Positions 7,257-15,422 of a DNA stretch of 37,396 bases are shown here, one piece after another. The translations under genes were made by a program, and so were the position numbers. This DNA comes from Candidatus Methanomethylophilaceae archaeon (GTDB lineage Archaea > Thermoplasmatota > Thermoplasmata > Methanomassiliicoccales > Methanomethylophilaceae), in the NCBI GenBank assembly GCA_017508065.1, contig JAFVZR010000153.1:1-37396 (forward strand), given 5' to 3'. Position 1 is the first letter of the stretch. Each line of letters begins with the position of its first letter. The notes beneath the pieces are model-generated. The model did not search any database, was not told where the DNA came from, and saw nothing but the letters and a program-made list of their open reading frames with translations.

Positions 7257-8258
7257 ATGGAGGAGCGCACAGGTACTAATGGAACGGTGTTCTGCGAAAG
7301 GGGCAGATTGTATACGAGGTCAATCGATCCCGGAAAGCGCGTATACAGTGAGAGGTTGGTCTCCATAGCAGGCTCGGAGTACCGCGAGTGGAATCCATCG
7401 CGCAGCAAGTTGGCGGCATACCTGTCCACGGGCGGTGCGAGTTATCCGTTGAGGAAGGACAGTAGGGTCCTGTACCTCGGTGCGGCCAACGGCACGACCG
7501 TATCGCATGTGTCCGATATCGTATGCGACGGCATCGTCTATGCCGTGGAGTTCTCTTCCAGATCGTTCAGGGACCTTGTGAGGATGTCCGAGACGAGGAA
7601 GAATGTCAATCCGATACTCGCGGATGCTACCAATCCCGGTGAGTACTCCTTCGCCGTGGATAAGGTCGATGTCGTGTACTCCGATGTCGCACAGAAGAAT
7701 CAGGCCGATATCCTTGCGGACAACATGGATATGTACGGTGCAAGGTTCGGTATGTTGTGCATAAAGGCAAGGTCCGAGGATGTCGCGGCCAAACCGGAGG
7801 AGGTCTTCGACATGTCCAAACACAGGTTGCAGGTTCGCGGATTCAAGGTCCATGAGGTCAGATCGCTCGAACCTTACGAGAAGGATCATGTCATGATCGT
7901 CGCGGAGAGGCCACGAACGTCCTATGCGGTCGTATTCAACGATGTGGGGCAGTTCATGATGGTGTACCATCCTCGTAGGAAAGGATGGGAGATGCCAGGT
8001 GGCAAGGTGGAATCCGGAGAGAGTTCCTCCGAAGCGGCTGTAAGGGAATGTCTCGAGGAATCCGGTTATGTCGTGGAGGCGATCTCCGATAAGGATATCG
8101 GGTATTGCGATGTATGTGCTGCAAGGGTAGTGAAAAAAGTCTCGGAGGGGGAGATGGAATCCCGTTTCTTCGATTCGATCCCGGACGAACTGTCGTTTGA
8201 TAGGGAGGAATACGAATCGGTCATACCTTGGGCAAGGTCCGAGGTTCTCAGGAATTGA
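7257..8258 (+). CDS. flpA: Fibrillarin (FlpA) 2'-O-methyltransferase fused to a Nudix hydrolase domain
   Basis: A 333-residue protein. Residues 1 to about 216 are archaeal fibrillarin: the N-terminal GTVFCERGRLYTR and PGKRVYSERLV, REWNPSRSKLAAYL, the SAM loop LYLGAANGTTVSHVSD (about 73-88), VYSDVAQKNQA and the closing YEKDHVMIVA. Fibrillarin methylates rRNA and tRNA ribose in C/D-box sRNPs. Residues about 219-333 form a Nudix domain with a full Nudix box from G249 (GKVESGE, then x7, RECLEESGY). Archaeal FlpA is normally about 230 residues without this extension, and no nop5 partner gene lies nearby. The start at ATG 7257 matches the family N-terminus and the TATA position; an upstream in-frame GTG at 7215 adds an unsupported extension. 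Confidence 0.92.
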   Translation: MEERTGTNGTVFCERGRLYTRSIDPGKRVYSERLVSIAGSEYREWNPSRSKLAAYLSTGGASYPLRKDSRVLYLGAANGTTVSHVSDIVCDGIVYAVEFSSRSFRDLVRMSETRKNVNPILADATNPGEYSFAVDKVDVVYSDVAQKNQADILADNMDMYGARFGMLCIKARSEDVAAKPEEVFDMSKHRLQVRGFKVHEVRSLEPYEKDHVMIVAERPRTSYAVVFNDVGQFMMVYHPRRKGWEMPGGKVESGESSSEAAVRECLEESGYVVEAISDKDIGYCDVCAARVVKKVSEGEMESRFFDSIPDELSFDREEYESVIPWARSEVLRN

Positions 8259-8272
8259 ACTCCTCTCCATCC

Positions 8273-8282
8273 TTTTATATAC
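8273..8282 (+). promoter_or_regulatory. TATA box for the S15 operon
   Basis: TTTTATATAC would place the transcript start near 8305, giving a leader of roughly 35 nt that contains a hairpin and an AGAGG ribosome site (8326-8330). Confidence 0.55.
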
Positions 8283-8314
8283 TAAAATAAGATAGGGTGA
8301 CTTAGCCTCGCCGC

Positions 8315-8327
8315 CTGAACTATTCAG
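8315..8327 (+). other. Leader hairpin next to the S15 ribosome-binding site
   Basis: CTGAA-CTA-TTCAG forms a perfect 5-bp stem with a 3-nt loop. It abuts the AGAGG ribosome site of rps15, so stem formation could affect access to it. It is too short to be certain. Confidence 0.3.
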
Positions 8328-8338
8328 AGGAATAAATC

Positions 8339-8794
8339 ATGGCAAGAATGCACGCAAGAAGAAAAGGACAGTCCGGATCCAAGCGCCCCTTGGTCACCGA
8401 GAATCCCGCATGGGTCGCCCTCACCGCCACCGAAATCGAGGACCTCATCGTGAAGATGGCCAAGGACGGAGAAGTCTCCGCAAAGATCGGACTCGTTCTC
8501 AGGGACCAGTATGGAGTTCCTGACGTAAAACTCGCAACCGGAAAGACCATCACCGCAATCATGAAGGAGAAGGGAGTCGCAGGAGCACTTCCCGAGGACC
8601 TCGCAAACCTCATGAGGCGCGCAATCGCTCTCAACGTTCACCTCAAGAAGAACAAGGGAGATCTCTCCAACAAGAGGGGACTCCAGCTCATCGAGGCTAG
8701 GATCAGGAGACTTGAGCGCTACTACAAGGCAAACAAGGTCATCGCTTCTGATTGGAAGTATTCCATCAACACTGCGGAACTGTTGCTCAAGTAA
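8339..8794 (+). CDS. rps15: Ribosomal protein S15 (30S; uS15)
   Basis: A 151-residue archaeal/eukaryal-type S15 with the N-terminal extension starting MARMHARRKGQSGSKRP and the conserved core LIEARIRRLERYYK near the C-terminus. It binds 16S rRNA during small-subunit assembly. An AGAGG ribosome site precedes the ATG by 8 nt. The RecJ-like DHH nuclease gene follows after 8 nt, a neighbourhood widespread in archaea that indicates one transcript. Confidence 0.97.
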   Translation: MARMHARRKGQSGSKRPLVTENPAWVALTATEIEDLIVKMAKDGEVSAKIGLVLRDQYGVPDVKLATGKTITAIMKEKGVAGALPEDLANLMRRAIALNVHLKKNKGDLSNKRGLQLIEARIRRLERYYKANKVIASDWKYSINTAELLLK

Positions 8795-8802
8795 GGTGAA
8801 TT

Positions 8803-10158
8803 ATGGTCGAATACGACCTACCTTCCAAACTTCTTTCAACTTTATCCATCGCTGCGGAACACATACGCAGTCATGACTTCATTCACGTATTCTCTCATCA
8901 CGATGCCGACGGCGTAGCCGCTGGAGGTATCATTGCATGTATGTTGCAGAGACTCGACATCGAATACCAGGTCACGTTCGTACCTGTCCTCGATGACGAG
9001 GTCCTTGCGATGATGAGGGATTCCAATTCAAGATGCATCCTGATGTCCGATATCGGTGCATCCTACCTCGATCAGTTCGAGAGTCTGGAGAAGGACGTCA
9101 TCGTTCTGGATCATCACAAGTCCGACAAGGTCGCCAATGGTATCACGTACATCAATCCACATCTTTATGACATAGACGGGATGACCTCCGGATGCGGATC
9201 CACGTTGGCGTTCCTTCTTGCCGTCACCGTTGACGAGAGGAACTGGGATCTCGTCAGGTACGCATTCGGAGGGATAGCCGGTGATAGGCAACACATCAAC
9301 GGACTCAGCGGATTGAACATCTACCTCGAGGAGGGTGCTAAGGAAAGAGGACTCATCTCCGTAGTCGACGGGTCACTCATACCTACGGGCACCCTGTCAC
9401 AATCCCTGTACGTCTCTACCGAGCCATACATCAGTGGTATCGGAGGAAGTAGCAGCGGGGTCAAGGCATTCCTGGATGAGGCCGGTATCGAGCAGACCAA
9501 GGATTTCCTCGATCTGATAGATGATGAGAAGCACAGGCTTTCATCGATGATCGCCGTGAAACTTTTGAAACAGGGTGTGTCCGTACAGACCCTTGAGGAG
9601 ACTGCTAGGACAAGATACATCCTGAAGGATATGGGCATGGATGCAGAGACCCTCAGCGACCTATTCAATGCATGCGGTAGGGAGAAGATGGGTGGCATCG
9701 GTGTCGGAATCTGTTTCGGTAATACCGATTCCATCACGTATGCCAGAGAACTCAATTACACATCAAAGAGGGACGTCATCGAAGCCACCGTCGAACTGGA
9801 CAGGATGAAGGTCACGCCCATGGAGAACATCCAGTTCTTCGACTCCACGTCCACAGGATTCACAGGCATCCTATGTAACATCGTGATGCATTATCTCGGT
9901 GACCCATCGAAGCCAACCATTGGAATCAACTATGGTACGGACGGTAAGGCCAAGGCAAGTGCCAGAGGTACATGGGACCAATTGGATTGCGGAATCGATC
10001 TTTCCGTGGCCATGAATGTGGCTTCGGAGTCAGTCGGCGGACAGGGAGGAGGACACAGGATCGCATCCGGTGCAAATTTCCCCAGTTCGAGAGGTCAGGA
10101 GTTCCTGAAGAAGTTGGACGAGATCGTTGGCGAGCAGAAGCTCAATCACGCCAAGTGA
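8803..10158 (+). CDS. RecJ/GAN-like DHH-DHHA1 single-strand nuclease
   Basis: A 451-residue archaeal RecJ homologue. The DHH domain shows SHHDADGVAAGG (31-42), a D in MSDIGAS, VIVLDHHKSD (about 98-107) and GDRQH; the DHHA1 domain ends with GGQGGGHRIASGANFP. Such proteins are Mn-dependent 5'-3' single-strand exonucleases, and in many archaea one of them (GAN) associates with the GINS part of the replicative helicase; paralogues act on RNA. The link to rps15 is conserved in archaea. The last 17 nt overlap the convergent kae1 gene. Confidence 0.88.
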   Translation: MVEYDLPSKLLSTLSIAAEHIRSHDFIHVFSHHDADGVAAGGIIACMLQRLDIEYQVTFVPVLDDEVLAMMRDSNSRCILMSDIGASYLDQFESLEKDVIVLDHHKSDKVANGITYINPHLYDIDGMTSGCGSTLAFLLAVTVDERNWDLVRYAFGGIAGDRQHINGLSGLNIYLEEGAKERGLISVVDGSLIPTGTLSQSLYVSTEPYISGIGGSSSGVKAFLDEAGIEQTKDFLDLIDDEKHRLSSMIAVKLLKQGVSVQTLEETARTRYILKDMGMDAETLSDLFNACGREKMGGIGVGICFGNTDSITYARELNYTSKRDVIEATVELDRMKVTPMENIQFFDSTSTGFTGILCNIVMHYLGDPSKPTIGINYGTDGKAKASARGTWDQLDCGIDLSVAMNVASESVGGQGGGHRIASGANFPSSRGQEFLKKLDEIVGEQKLNHAK

Positions 10159-11131
10159 CGTTCACCTCATCGGTCCTGAATCTCTGTTCCACAGCAGTGT
10201 CAGCAATGTCCATACGGACTCCCGATTCGTACATGATGTTTCCTAACCATGCGATCATGGCACCATTGTCCATGCACAATCTCCTGTCCGGTACGAACAT
10301 CCTGGCACCGCGTTCCTTGGCCATCTCGTCGATCATTGTGCGAAGGCGAGTATTCTGAGCCACGCCGCCGCCCAGAAGGACCTCATCCTTACCCACATGT
10401 GCCATTGCACGTTCGGTGACCTCCGCCAACATCGCAAACACGGTTTCCTGCACCGAGTACGCGATATCCTCCAGACGGTGTCCTTTCTTCCTCAATGCCA
10501 AGGCAGCGGTCATGATCCCGGAGAATGAAACATCCATCCCTTTGACCGAATAGGGGAGGTTCAGAAGTTTGTCCCCTTCAAGTGCCAATTTCTCTATGGT
10601 GGGTCCGGCGTAGAACCCCAATCCAAGTTCTCTGCCCAGCTTGTCCAACATGTTGCCTATGCCGACATCTATGGTCTCACCGAAGATCCTGTATTTGCCA
10701 TTAGAGAATGCGATGATCTGTGTATTCCCTCCGGAGGCGTACAGTAATGCGGGATCGGTACAGCCGGTAGTTGCCCTCCCGATCTCCACATGGGCGACAC
10801 AGTGGTTTACACCGATAATCGGTACCTTGAGGGAGCACGACAGTGCGCGGGCTGCTGTGGCAGCGGTTCTGAGACAAGGCCCCAATCCCGGGCCCTTGGA
10901 GAATGATACGAGTTCGATCTCAGAAAGGTTGACATTCGCTTCTTCGGTCGCTTTCACGATCAGGGATGCTACGACATCCCCATGGTGGTTGGCAGCCTCT
11001 CGAGGGTGCAATCCTCCTTCTGCGGGGCGATACATGTCAAGCACGTTGGCGATCACTTTCCTGTCGGTATCCACGATTCCGACCCCCAATGTGTGTGCCG
11101 TGCCTTCGATGCCCAATGTCAGCATACTCAT
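10142..11131 (-). CDS. kae1: Kae1, KEOPS tRNA t6A threonylcarbamoyltransferase
   Basis: A 329-residue ASKHA-fold protein, the catalytic subunit of KEOPS, which adds threonylcarbamoyl to A37 of ANN-decoding tRNAs. Metal-binding histidines H110 and H114 lie in NHCVAHVEIG, the nucleotide-binding YASGGNTQII and LLGGGVAQN blocks are present, and CMDNGAMIAW lies near the C-terminus. The protein ends soon after FRTDEVNVTW, so it is not fused to the Bud32 kinase as in many euryarchaea; bud32 must be elsewhere. The KEOPS subunit Pcc1 is encoded at 17974-18204. The start could also be the ATG at 11125 (third codon). Confidence 0.95.
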   Translation of the reverse strand: MSMLTLGIEGTAHTLGVGIVDTDRKVIANVLDMYRPAEGGLHPREAANHHGDVVASLIVKATEEANVNLSEIELVSFSKGPGLGPCLRTAATAARALSCSLKVPIIGVNHCVAHVEIGRATTGCTDPALLYASGGNTQIIAFSNGKYRIFGETIDVGIGNMLDKLGRELGLGFYAGPTIEKLALEGDKLLNLPYSVKGMDVSFSGIMTAALALRKKGHRLEDIAYSVQETVFAMLAEVTERAMAHVGKDEVLLGGGVAQNTRLRTMIDEMAKERGARMFVPDRRLCMDNGAMIAWLGNIMYESGVRMDIADTAVEQRFRTDEVNVTWRD

Positions 11132-11233
11132 GCATTAATACTGTGCACTATTTAGGTTATAGCAAAAGATATTCACCCACTCTGTGTGGATTTTGAATAT
11201 TTTTGTTCATCTATCGGTGGCCACAATCGTAAC

Positions 11234-11242
11234 CTATAATAA
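11234..11242 (+). promoter_or_regulatory. TATA box for tRNA-Val
   Basis: CTATAATAA lies about 28 nt before the mature tRNA 5' end at 11267. Confidence 0.5.
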
Positions 11243-11266
11243 TGAGAAGGTAATCTCCCATTTATC

Positions 11267-11342
11267 GGGCCCGTGGTCTAGGGGTTATGACGTCGCATTG
11301 ACATTGCGGAGGTCGCCGGTTCAAATCCGGCCGGGCCCACCA
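11267..11342 (+). tRNA. tRNA-Val (anticodon GAC)
   Basis: Acceptor GGGCCCG pairs with CGGGCCC. Anticodon stem TCGCA/TGCGG encloses loop TTGACAT with anticodon GAC. T-arm GCCGG-TTCAAAT-CCGGC is perfect. The 3' end ACCA is encoded (11339-11342). A T-rich stretch (ACTTTTGTTTCTTC) follows and probably ends transcription. Confidence 0.96.
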
Positions 11343-11469
11343 TACTTTTGTTTCTTCATGTTCAGTTTTGTTTTGTTCACATTCGAAACGATTGTGTCGT
11401 TCTATAAATCCGAGTGTTTTGATAATCATTAATATCCAGATTGTGATATGGTATCATAGAGAGATTATC

Positions 11470-12669
11470 ATGTACGCAATAAGAAATGTCACTGAGGATG
11501 TGATTTGGATTGGAGCCGATGACAGGAGCATGCCCATCTTCGAGGGTATGTTCCCTATTCCTAATGGTGTGTCCTACAACTCATACGTGATCAGGGATGA
11601 GAAGGTCATAATCATGGATACATGTGACGTCAGTGTCGCACCGCAATATTGGGAGAACCTCATGGCAGCTTTGGATGGGAAGGCGCCCGATTACTTCTTC
11701 GTGGGACACATGGAGCCCGATCACGGTGCACAGATCAAGCGTATCGTGGATACATACCCGGATGTCACGGTCGTCGCAAGTCCCAGAGCCATCGAGATGA
11801 TGAATGACTTCTACGGACTCGTTCCGAAGAACACCATGCCTATCTCTGAGGGGGACACACTTTCCCTCGGAAAGCACACGCTTACATTCGTACAGGCTAT
11901 GATGGTCCATTGGCCAGAGGTCATGTTCGCATACGATTCCTATGACGGGACCCTCTATTGTGAGGACGCGTTCGGATCATTCGGTGCATCGGACGGTCAG
12001 CTGTTCGCAGACCGTGAGACCTTCGACAGAAAATATCTCGACGACGCCAGAAGGTATTACACCAACATCGTTGGAAAGTACGGCAAGCACGTCCAGAAGG
12101 TATTGGGTAAGGCCGGCGGAATCAAGATCAATCGTTTCTGCCCTCTCCACGGTCAGGTATGGGACAAGGACCTCGATTACATCATCGATAAGTATCAGCA
12201 CTGGAGCACATATGAGCCAGAGGTCAAAGGTGTCGTGGTCGCATACGCATCCATGTACGGTAACACCGAGGCAGCCGCCAACCTCCTCGCACAGAAGTTG
12301 AACGAGAGAGGTGTCAAGGACGTATCCGTGATCAACCTCATGATGACCCACCCCTCCTACCTCGTTGCTGACGCTTTCAAGTACAGCAACCTGGTCCTTG
12401 CGGCCCCTACATACAACAACGGACTTCAGCCTATGATGAGGACAGCCATCGAGGACATGGCCTCCATGGCCGTTCAGAAGAGGAAGTATTCCCTCATCGC
12501 GAACGGTTCCTGGTCAGCAGCTTCCGAGAAGGTGATGAAGGAGATGCTGTCGGAGATGGAGGAGATGACCCAGATTGGGGAGACCTTCATCATCAGGTCC
12601 TCCATGAAACCTGAGCAGTCCGCGGATCTAGACGTATTGGCAGACGCGATCGTCAAGTCCCTTGAGTGA
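11470..12669 (+). CDS. fprA: FprA-type flavodiiron protein (F420H2 oxidase)
   Basis: A 399-residue two-domain protein. The N-terminal beta-lactamase-like domain carries the diiron ligands H80-x-E82-x-D84-H85 (HMEPDHG), H147, D166 and H227 (CPLHGQVW). The flavodoxin domain starts near 250 with the FMN phosphate loop YASMYGNTEAAA and AAPTYNNGLQP. In methanogens this enzyme reduces O2 to water with F420H2 and protects oxygen-sensitive enzymes, which fits the hydrogenase operon in this window. An AGAGAG site precedes the ATG. An in-frame TTG at 11368 is not credible because it would run through the tRNA-Val terminator region. The YqaJ-like gene follows after 12 nt. Confidence 0.95.
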   Translation: MYAIRNVTEDVIWIGADDRSMPIFEGMFPIPNGVSYNSYVIRDEKVIIMDTCDVSVAPQYWENLMAALDGKAPDYFFVGHMEPDHGAQIKRIVDTYPDVTVVASPRAIEMMNDFYGLVPKNTMPISEGDTLSLGKHTLTFVQAMMVHWPEVMFAYDSYDGTLYCEDAFGSFGASDGQLFADRETFDRKYLDDARRYYTNIVGKYGKHVQKVLGKAGGIKINRFCPLHGQVWDKDLDYIIDKYQHWSTYEPEVKGVVVAYASMYGNTEAAANLLAQKLNERGVKDVSVINLMMTHPSYLVADAFKYSNLVLAAPTYNNGLQPMMRTAIEDMASMAVQKRKYSLIANGSWSAASEKVMKEMLSEMEEMTQIGETFIIRSSMKPEQSADLDVLADAIVKSLE

Positions 12670-12681
12670 GTTGTTGATACG

Positions 12682-13461
12682 ATGGCATTCGACGGACGTA
12701 ACAACATCATCGAGATGCATGAGGACGAACGTTACATCGAGTTCGATACCTGGGCACCGAAGAAGATCACCGGACACAGGATCGGCGGGATTCTTGGCGT
12801 ATCTAGATTTAAGACTCCGTTCGCAGTTGCATGTGAGATCGCAGGATTCGGATACGAAGAGCCCTCTAACAAATACATCGTGGCAGGTAACGCTATCGAA
12901 CCCATCATGAGGGATCATGTTCGCAAGAACGTATCCATCGTATCGGATCTGCTGGGTATAGAGGGTGTAGCCGGTGTGGAGGATCCCGCTCCACCGGAAA
13001 GGTGTGGGTACGATCATTTCCATACAGAGAAGATGTTCGGCGGATTGGTCGACGGATACATCACGCAGAACGGAAAACGTATCGCCGTCCTAGAGATCAA
13101 GACGATGAACCGTAACAGGTGGGAGGAGGAGAAAGGCGATGTTCCAGATGTTCCGCAGGAATATCTGATGCAGGCAGGCCTATACACCAAACTCTCCGGA
13201 CTCAGCAAGATGATCTTCGCCATCGCCCTGTTGGACGAGGAGGACTATCGCGTACCAGATAAATGGGTTCCGAGCGAGGATAACATCGTGTTCATCTGCA
13301 AGGACCTTCCGGACGAGATGGACTCCTGGATGTCCGAGTGCAAAGTATGGTTTGACGAGTACATCAAGGCAGGATACACTCCGGATTGGGATGATGAGAG
13401 GGATGCGGACCTTCTCAAGTATCTCCGTGCAGGCGTCAAGAAACAGAAAAAGAAGAAGTGA
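12682..13461 (+). CDS. YqaJ/lambda-exonuclease-like PD-(D/E)xK nuclease
   Basis: A 259-residue protein with the motif order of the YqaJ viral-recombinase family: an early R-x-GGILGVSRFKTP segment, the metal glutamate in GNAIEP (E73), D124 in GGLVDGY, the catalytic E138-x-K140 in VLEIKTMN, and PQEYLMQAGLY (159-169) with the conserved glutamine. Members are 5'-3' or single-strand nucleases of phage recombination modules, sometimes domesticated in chromosomes. Here no recombinase, integrase or phage gene is adjacent, and the gene lies 12 nt after fprA. A chromosomal repair role or a phage remnant are both possible. A Lys-rich tail ends the protein. Confidence 0.8.
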   Translation: MAFDGRNNIIEMHEDERYIEFDTWAPKKITGHRIGGILGVSRFKTPFAVACEIAGFGYEEPSNKYIVAGNAIEPIMRDHVRKNVSIVSDLLGIEGVAGVEDPAPPERCGYDHFHTEKMFGGLVDGYITQNGKRIAVLEIKTMNRNRWEEEKGDVPDVPQEYLMQAGLYTKLSGLSKMIFAIALLDEEDYRVPDKWVPSEDNIVFICKDLPDEMDSWMSECKVWFDEYIKAGYTPDWDDERDADLLKYLRAGVKKQKKKK

Positions 13462-13462
13462 G

Positions 13463-14758
13463 TCACATCAGTCCCAGTTTGAATAGAAGTACTGGGACTA
13501 TGAGACAACCTGTCAAATGCATCCTGTTGGCATCGAACACCACTGGCACAAGGCCTAGTAAGGTACATGCCAACAGGAGCACCAATCCCCAGTATCCGGT
13601 GAACAGTATCGTCAGTACGATCATGAGGGTCAACACCGCTGCATTCATTTTGGAGACATCCACGTGCTCGATGACCTTGCATATTATCTTGCCCGCTCGA
13701 ATCATTATCAGATATGCCAGAATGGAGGATATCGCCATCGTTATCAGTATCGCTACGAACGTATCGTCAAATGGGCGGATGGGCGCACCATCGAGTATCC
13801 CGTTGACGACGGTCATCGTACCAGATCTCTCCTTACCGGATACGGCCAGTGCGATGAATGTGAACATCGTCGCAGATGTACCAATCGATGAGATGATCGA
13901 TACATATCCTCTCTTGTCCTCTTCTCCGAATACGCTGCTGGCGACAGAGGCTCCACAGGACGATGTGACTCCCGGATACCAGCCCATTATGCTACCTGTC
14001 ACGGTACCTTTCAATCCAGGTATCGGGCCTATCGGGAGGATCTCATCATCTTCCTGTGGGGGTATGTGTCCGGAAGGGGACGATATCAGAAGTGCCGGTA
14101 TCCCGAACAATCCTGAAAGCATCGGGAACATCGATTCGGGTTCCATGCCGAATACGTTAACGAAGGGCAGATCCATCGACATGGTCACACAACCTAACGC
14201 TCCTGAACCACAGATCAGTGCCAGACCGAGTATCCTGCGACCCTCGCGTTCCCTGTATATCATCAGTGCCAGAACGGATATCAGAACACCTATCGTAAGG
14301 CTGTCCAGATAATCTCCGAGCCCATTCGAGAGGAGGTAGTACATCGGAATCGAAAGTATTATCGATGCAAATGCTCCGACGAGGCTTCCGATGGCCGCAC
14401 ATCTTATCGCGACCATCCCATGGCCCTCCAACAGCATCTCCTGTCCTGGCATGATGTTCAATGTGTTCTCCGCATCTGGTACACCGAAGAACAGGCTGGG
14501 TATGAAATCAGTTGCTGAATGAACTACTGCAGCAGATACTACCATGCAAGCCAGCATCATAGGCACATAGTCATCGGGTACGATTATCGATATCAGGGAT
14601 TCCAGCGTGTCATTGAACACCAATATGAGTGCCGCAAGTGTGTTCACATGGATCCCTGGCACAAGTCCTGAGATGCTTCCTACGATCGCACCTATGGTGC
14701 ACACATAGAATATCATCAACAGTAGGTCCAGACACATAGATTTGGATGTCTGGCTCAT
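13463..14758 (-). CDS. TctA-family (DUF112) membrane permease
   Basis: A 431-residue polytopic membrane protein with the TctA-type glycine/proline motifs GLVPGIHVNTLAAL near the N-terminus and SIMGWYPGVTSSCGAS in the second half; about ten hydrophobic segments are visible. Bacterial TctA is the large channel subunit of tripartite tricarboxylate transporters. Archaeal homologues usually occur, as here, without TctB or the TctC binding protein, and their substrate is unknown. The gene lies 23 nt after hpt on the same strand and probably shares its transcript. Its 3' end is 1 nt from the convergent YqaJ-like gene. Confidence 0.8.
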   Translation of the reverse strand: MSQTSKSMCLDLLLMIFYVCTIGAIVGSISGLVPGIHVNTLAALILVFNDTLESLISIIVPDDYVPMMLACMVVSAAVVHSATDFIPSLFFGVPDAENTLNIMPGQEMLLEGHGMVAIRCAAIGSLVGAFASIILSIPMYYLLSNGLGDYLDSLTIGVLISVLALMIYREREGRRILGLALICGSGALGCVTMSMDLPFVNVFGMEPESMFPMLSGLFGIPALLISSPSGHIPPQEDDEILPIGPIPGLKGTVTGSIMGWYPGVTSSCGASVASSVFGEEDKRGYVSIISSIGTSATMFTFIALAVSGKERSGTMTVVNGILDGAPIRPFDDTFVAILITMAISSILAYLIMIRAGKIICKVIEHVDVSKMNAAVLTLMIVLTILFTGYWGLVLLLACTLLGLVPVVFDANRMHLTGCLIVPVLLFKLGLM

Positions 14759-14781
14759 CCATTATAAGGCGGATGTTACAG

Positions 14782-15339
14782 TTAATGCTTACAGATGATC
14801 TGCTCATCCACGATGTCCAGACCGATGACGTATTTCACGTTGATACCTAACATCTCGGACACTTTTTCCAGATTCGTGGATTTGTTCACGGCCACAACGA
14901 GTTCCGTAATCTTGCAACCATGTCCTCTCACGGCATCCACGATGCTTTTCAATGTACCTCCGGTACTTATCACATCATCGATCAATACCACCTTCTCGCC
15001 TGGTTTGATATCATTGATGAACATCGAATTGGATGAATAGCCAGTAGATTTGTCGATCCGGATCTCATCCTCAAATCCATATGACCTTTTTCTGATGATG
15101 GCATAGGGGATGTTCTTTTTCAGCGAGATTATGGATGCGAAAGGAATGGCCATCGCTTCCGGTGCCAGGATGAGGTCACAATCGAAATCGCAGATCTCCA
15201 ACATGCGATCTGTGATCTCACGAAGAACCTCCGGATCCATTCTGGGTACCCCGTCGAGAATGGGGTTGACCACATATGGATATCCGTTCTTCATGATGAT
15301 CGGACTGGATTTCAAACTGGACTCGGTCCTCTCAAGCAT
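14782..15339 (-). CDS. hpt: Hypoxanthine/guanine phosphoribosyltransferase (archaeal Hpt)
   Basis: A 185-residue type I phosphoribosyltransferase with the PRPP loop VVLIDDVISTGGTL at about 118-131 and the hood region PEAMAIPFAS/IIRKRSYG typical of the archaeal Hpt family (Apt-like sequence but hypoxanthine/guanine specificity). It salvages purine bases to IMP or GMP. It is divergent from tyrS and precedes the TctA-family gene. The assignment to Hpt rather than Apt rests on the N-terminal SLKSSPIIMKNGYPYVV block and on a canonical apt being present at 1904. Confidence 0.88.
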   Translation of the reverse strand: MLERTESSLKSSPIIMKNGYPYVVNPILDGVPRMDPEVLREITDRMLEICDFDCDLILAPEAMAIPFASIISLKKNIPYAIIRKRSYGFEDEIRIDKSTGYSSNSMFINDIKPGEKVVLIDDVISTGGTLKSIVDAVRGHGCKITELVVAVNKSTNLEKVSEMLGINVKYVIGLDIVDEQIICKH

Positions 15340-15360
15340 ACCTGTATAATGCCAGACAGA

Positions 15361-15370
15361 TAGATAAAAG
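15361..15370 (-). promoter_or_regulatory. TATA box for hpt
   Basis: CTTTTATCTA on the minus strand, about 26 nt before ATG 15339. Confidence 0.45.
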
Positions 15371-15386
15371 AAATGTCCTGACTTTC

Positions 15387-15394
15387 TTTTTATA
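15387..15394 (+). promoter_or_regulatory. TATA box for tyrS
   Basis: TTTTTATA about 30 nt before ATG 15423, divergent from the hpt promoter in the same 83-nt gap. Confidence 0.5.
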
Positions 15395-15422
15395 CGATGA
15401 TATCATCATTGTTTCGATTCAA

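Noticed and set aside
7320-8270. Open frame of 316 codons opposite the fibrillarin-Nudix gene
   Set aside because: No motifs, while the plus strand encodes two complete conserved domains.
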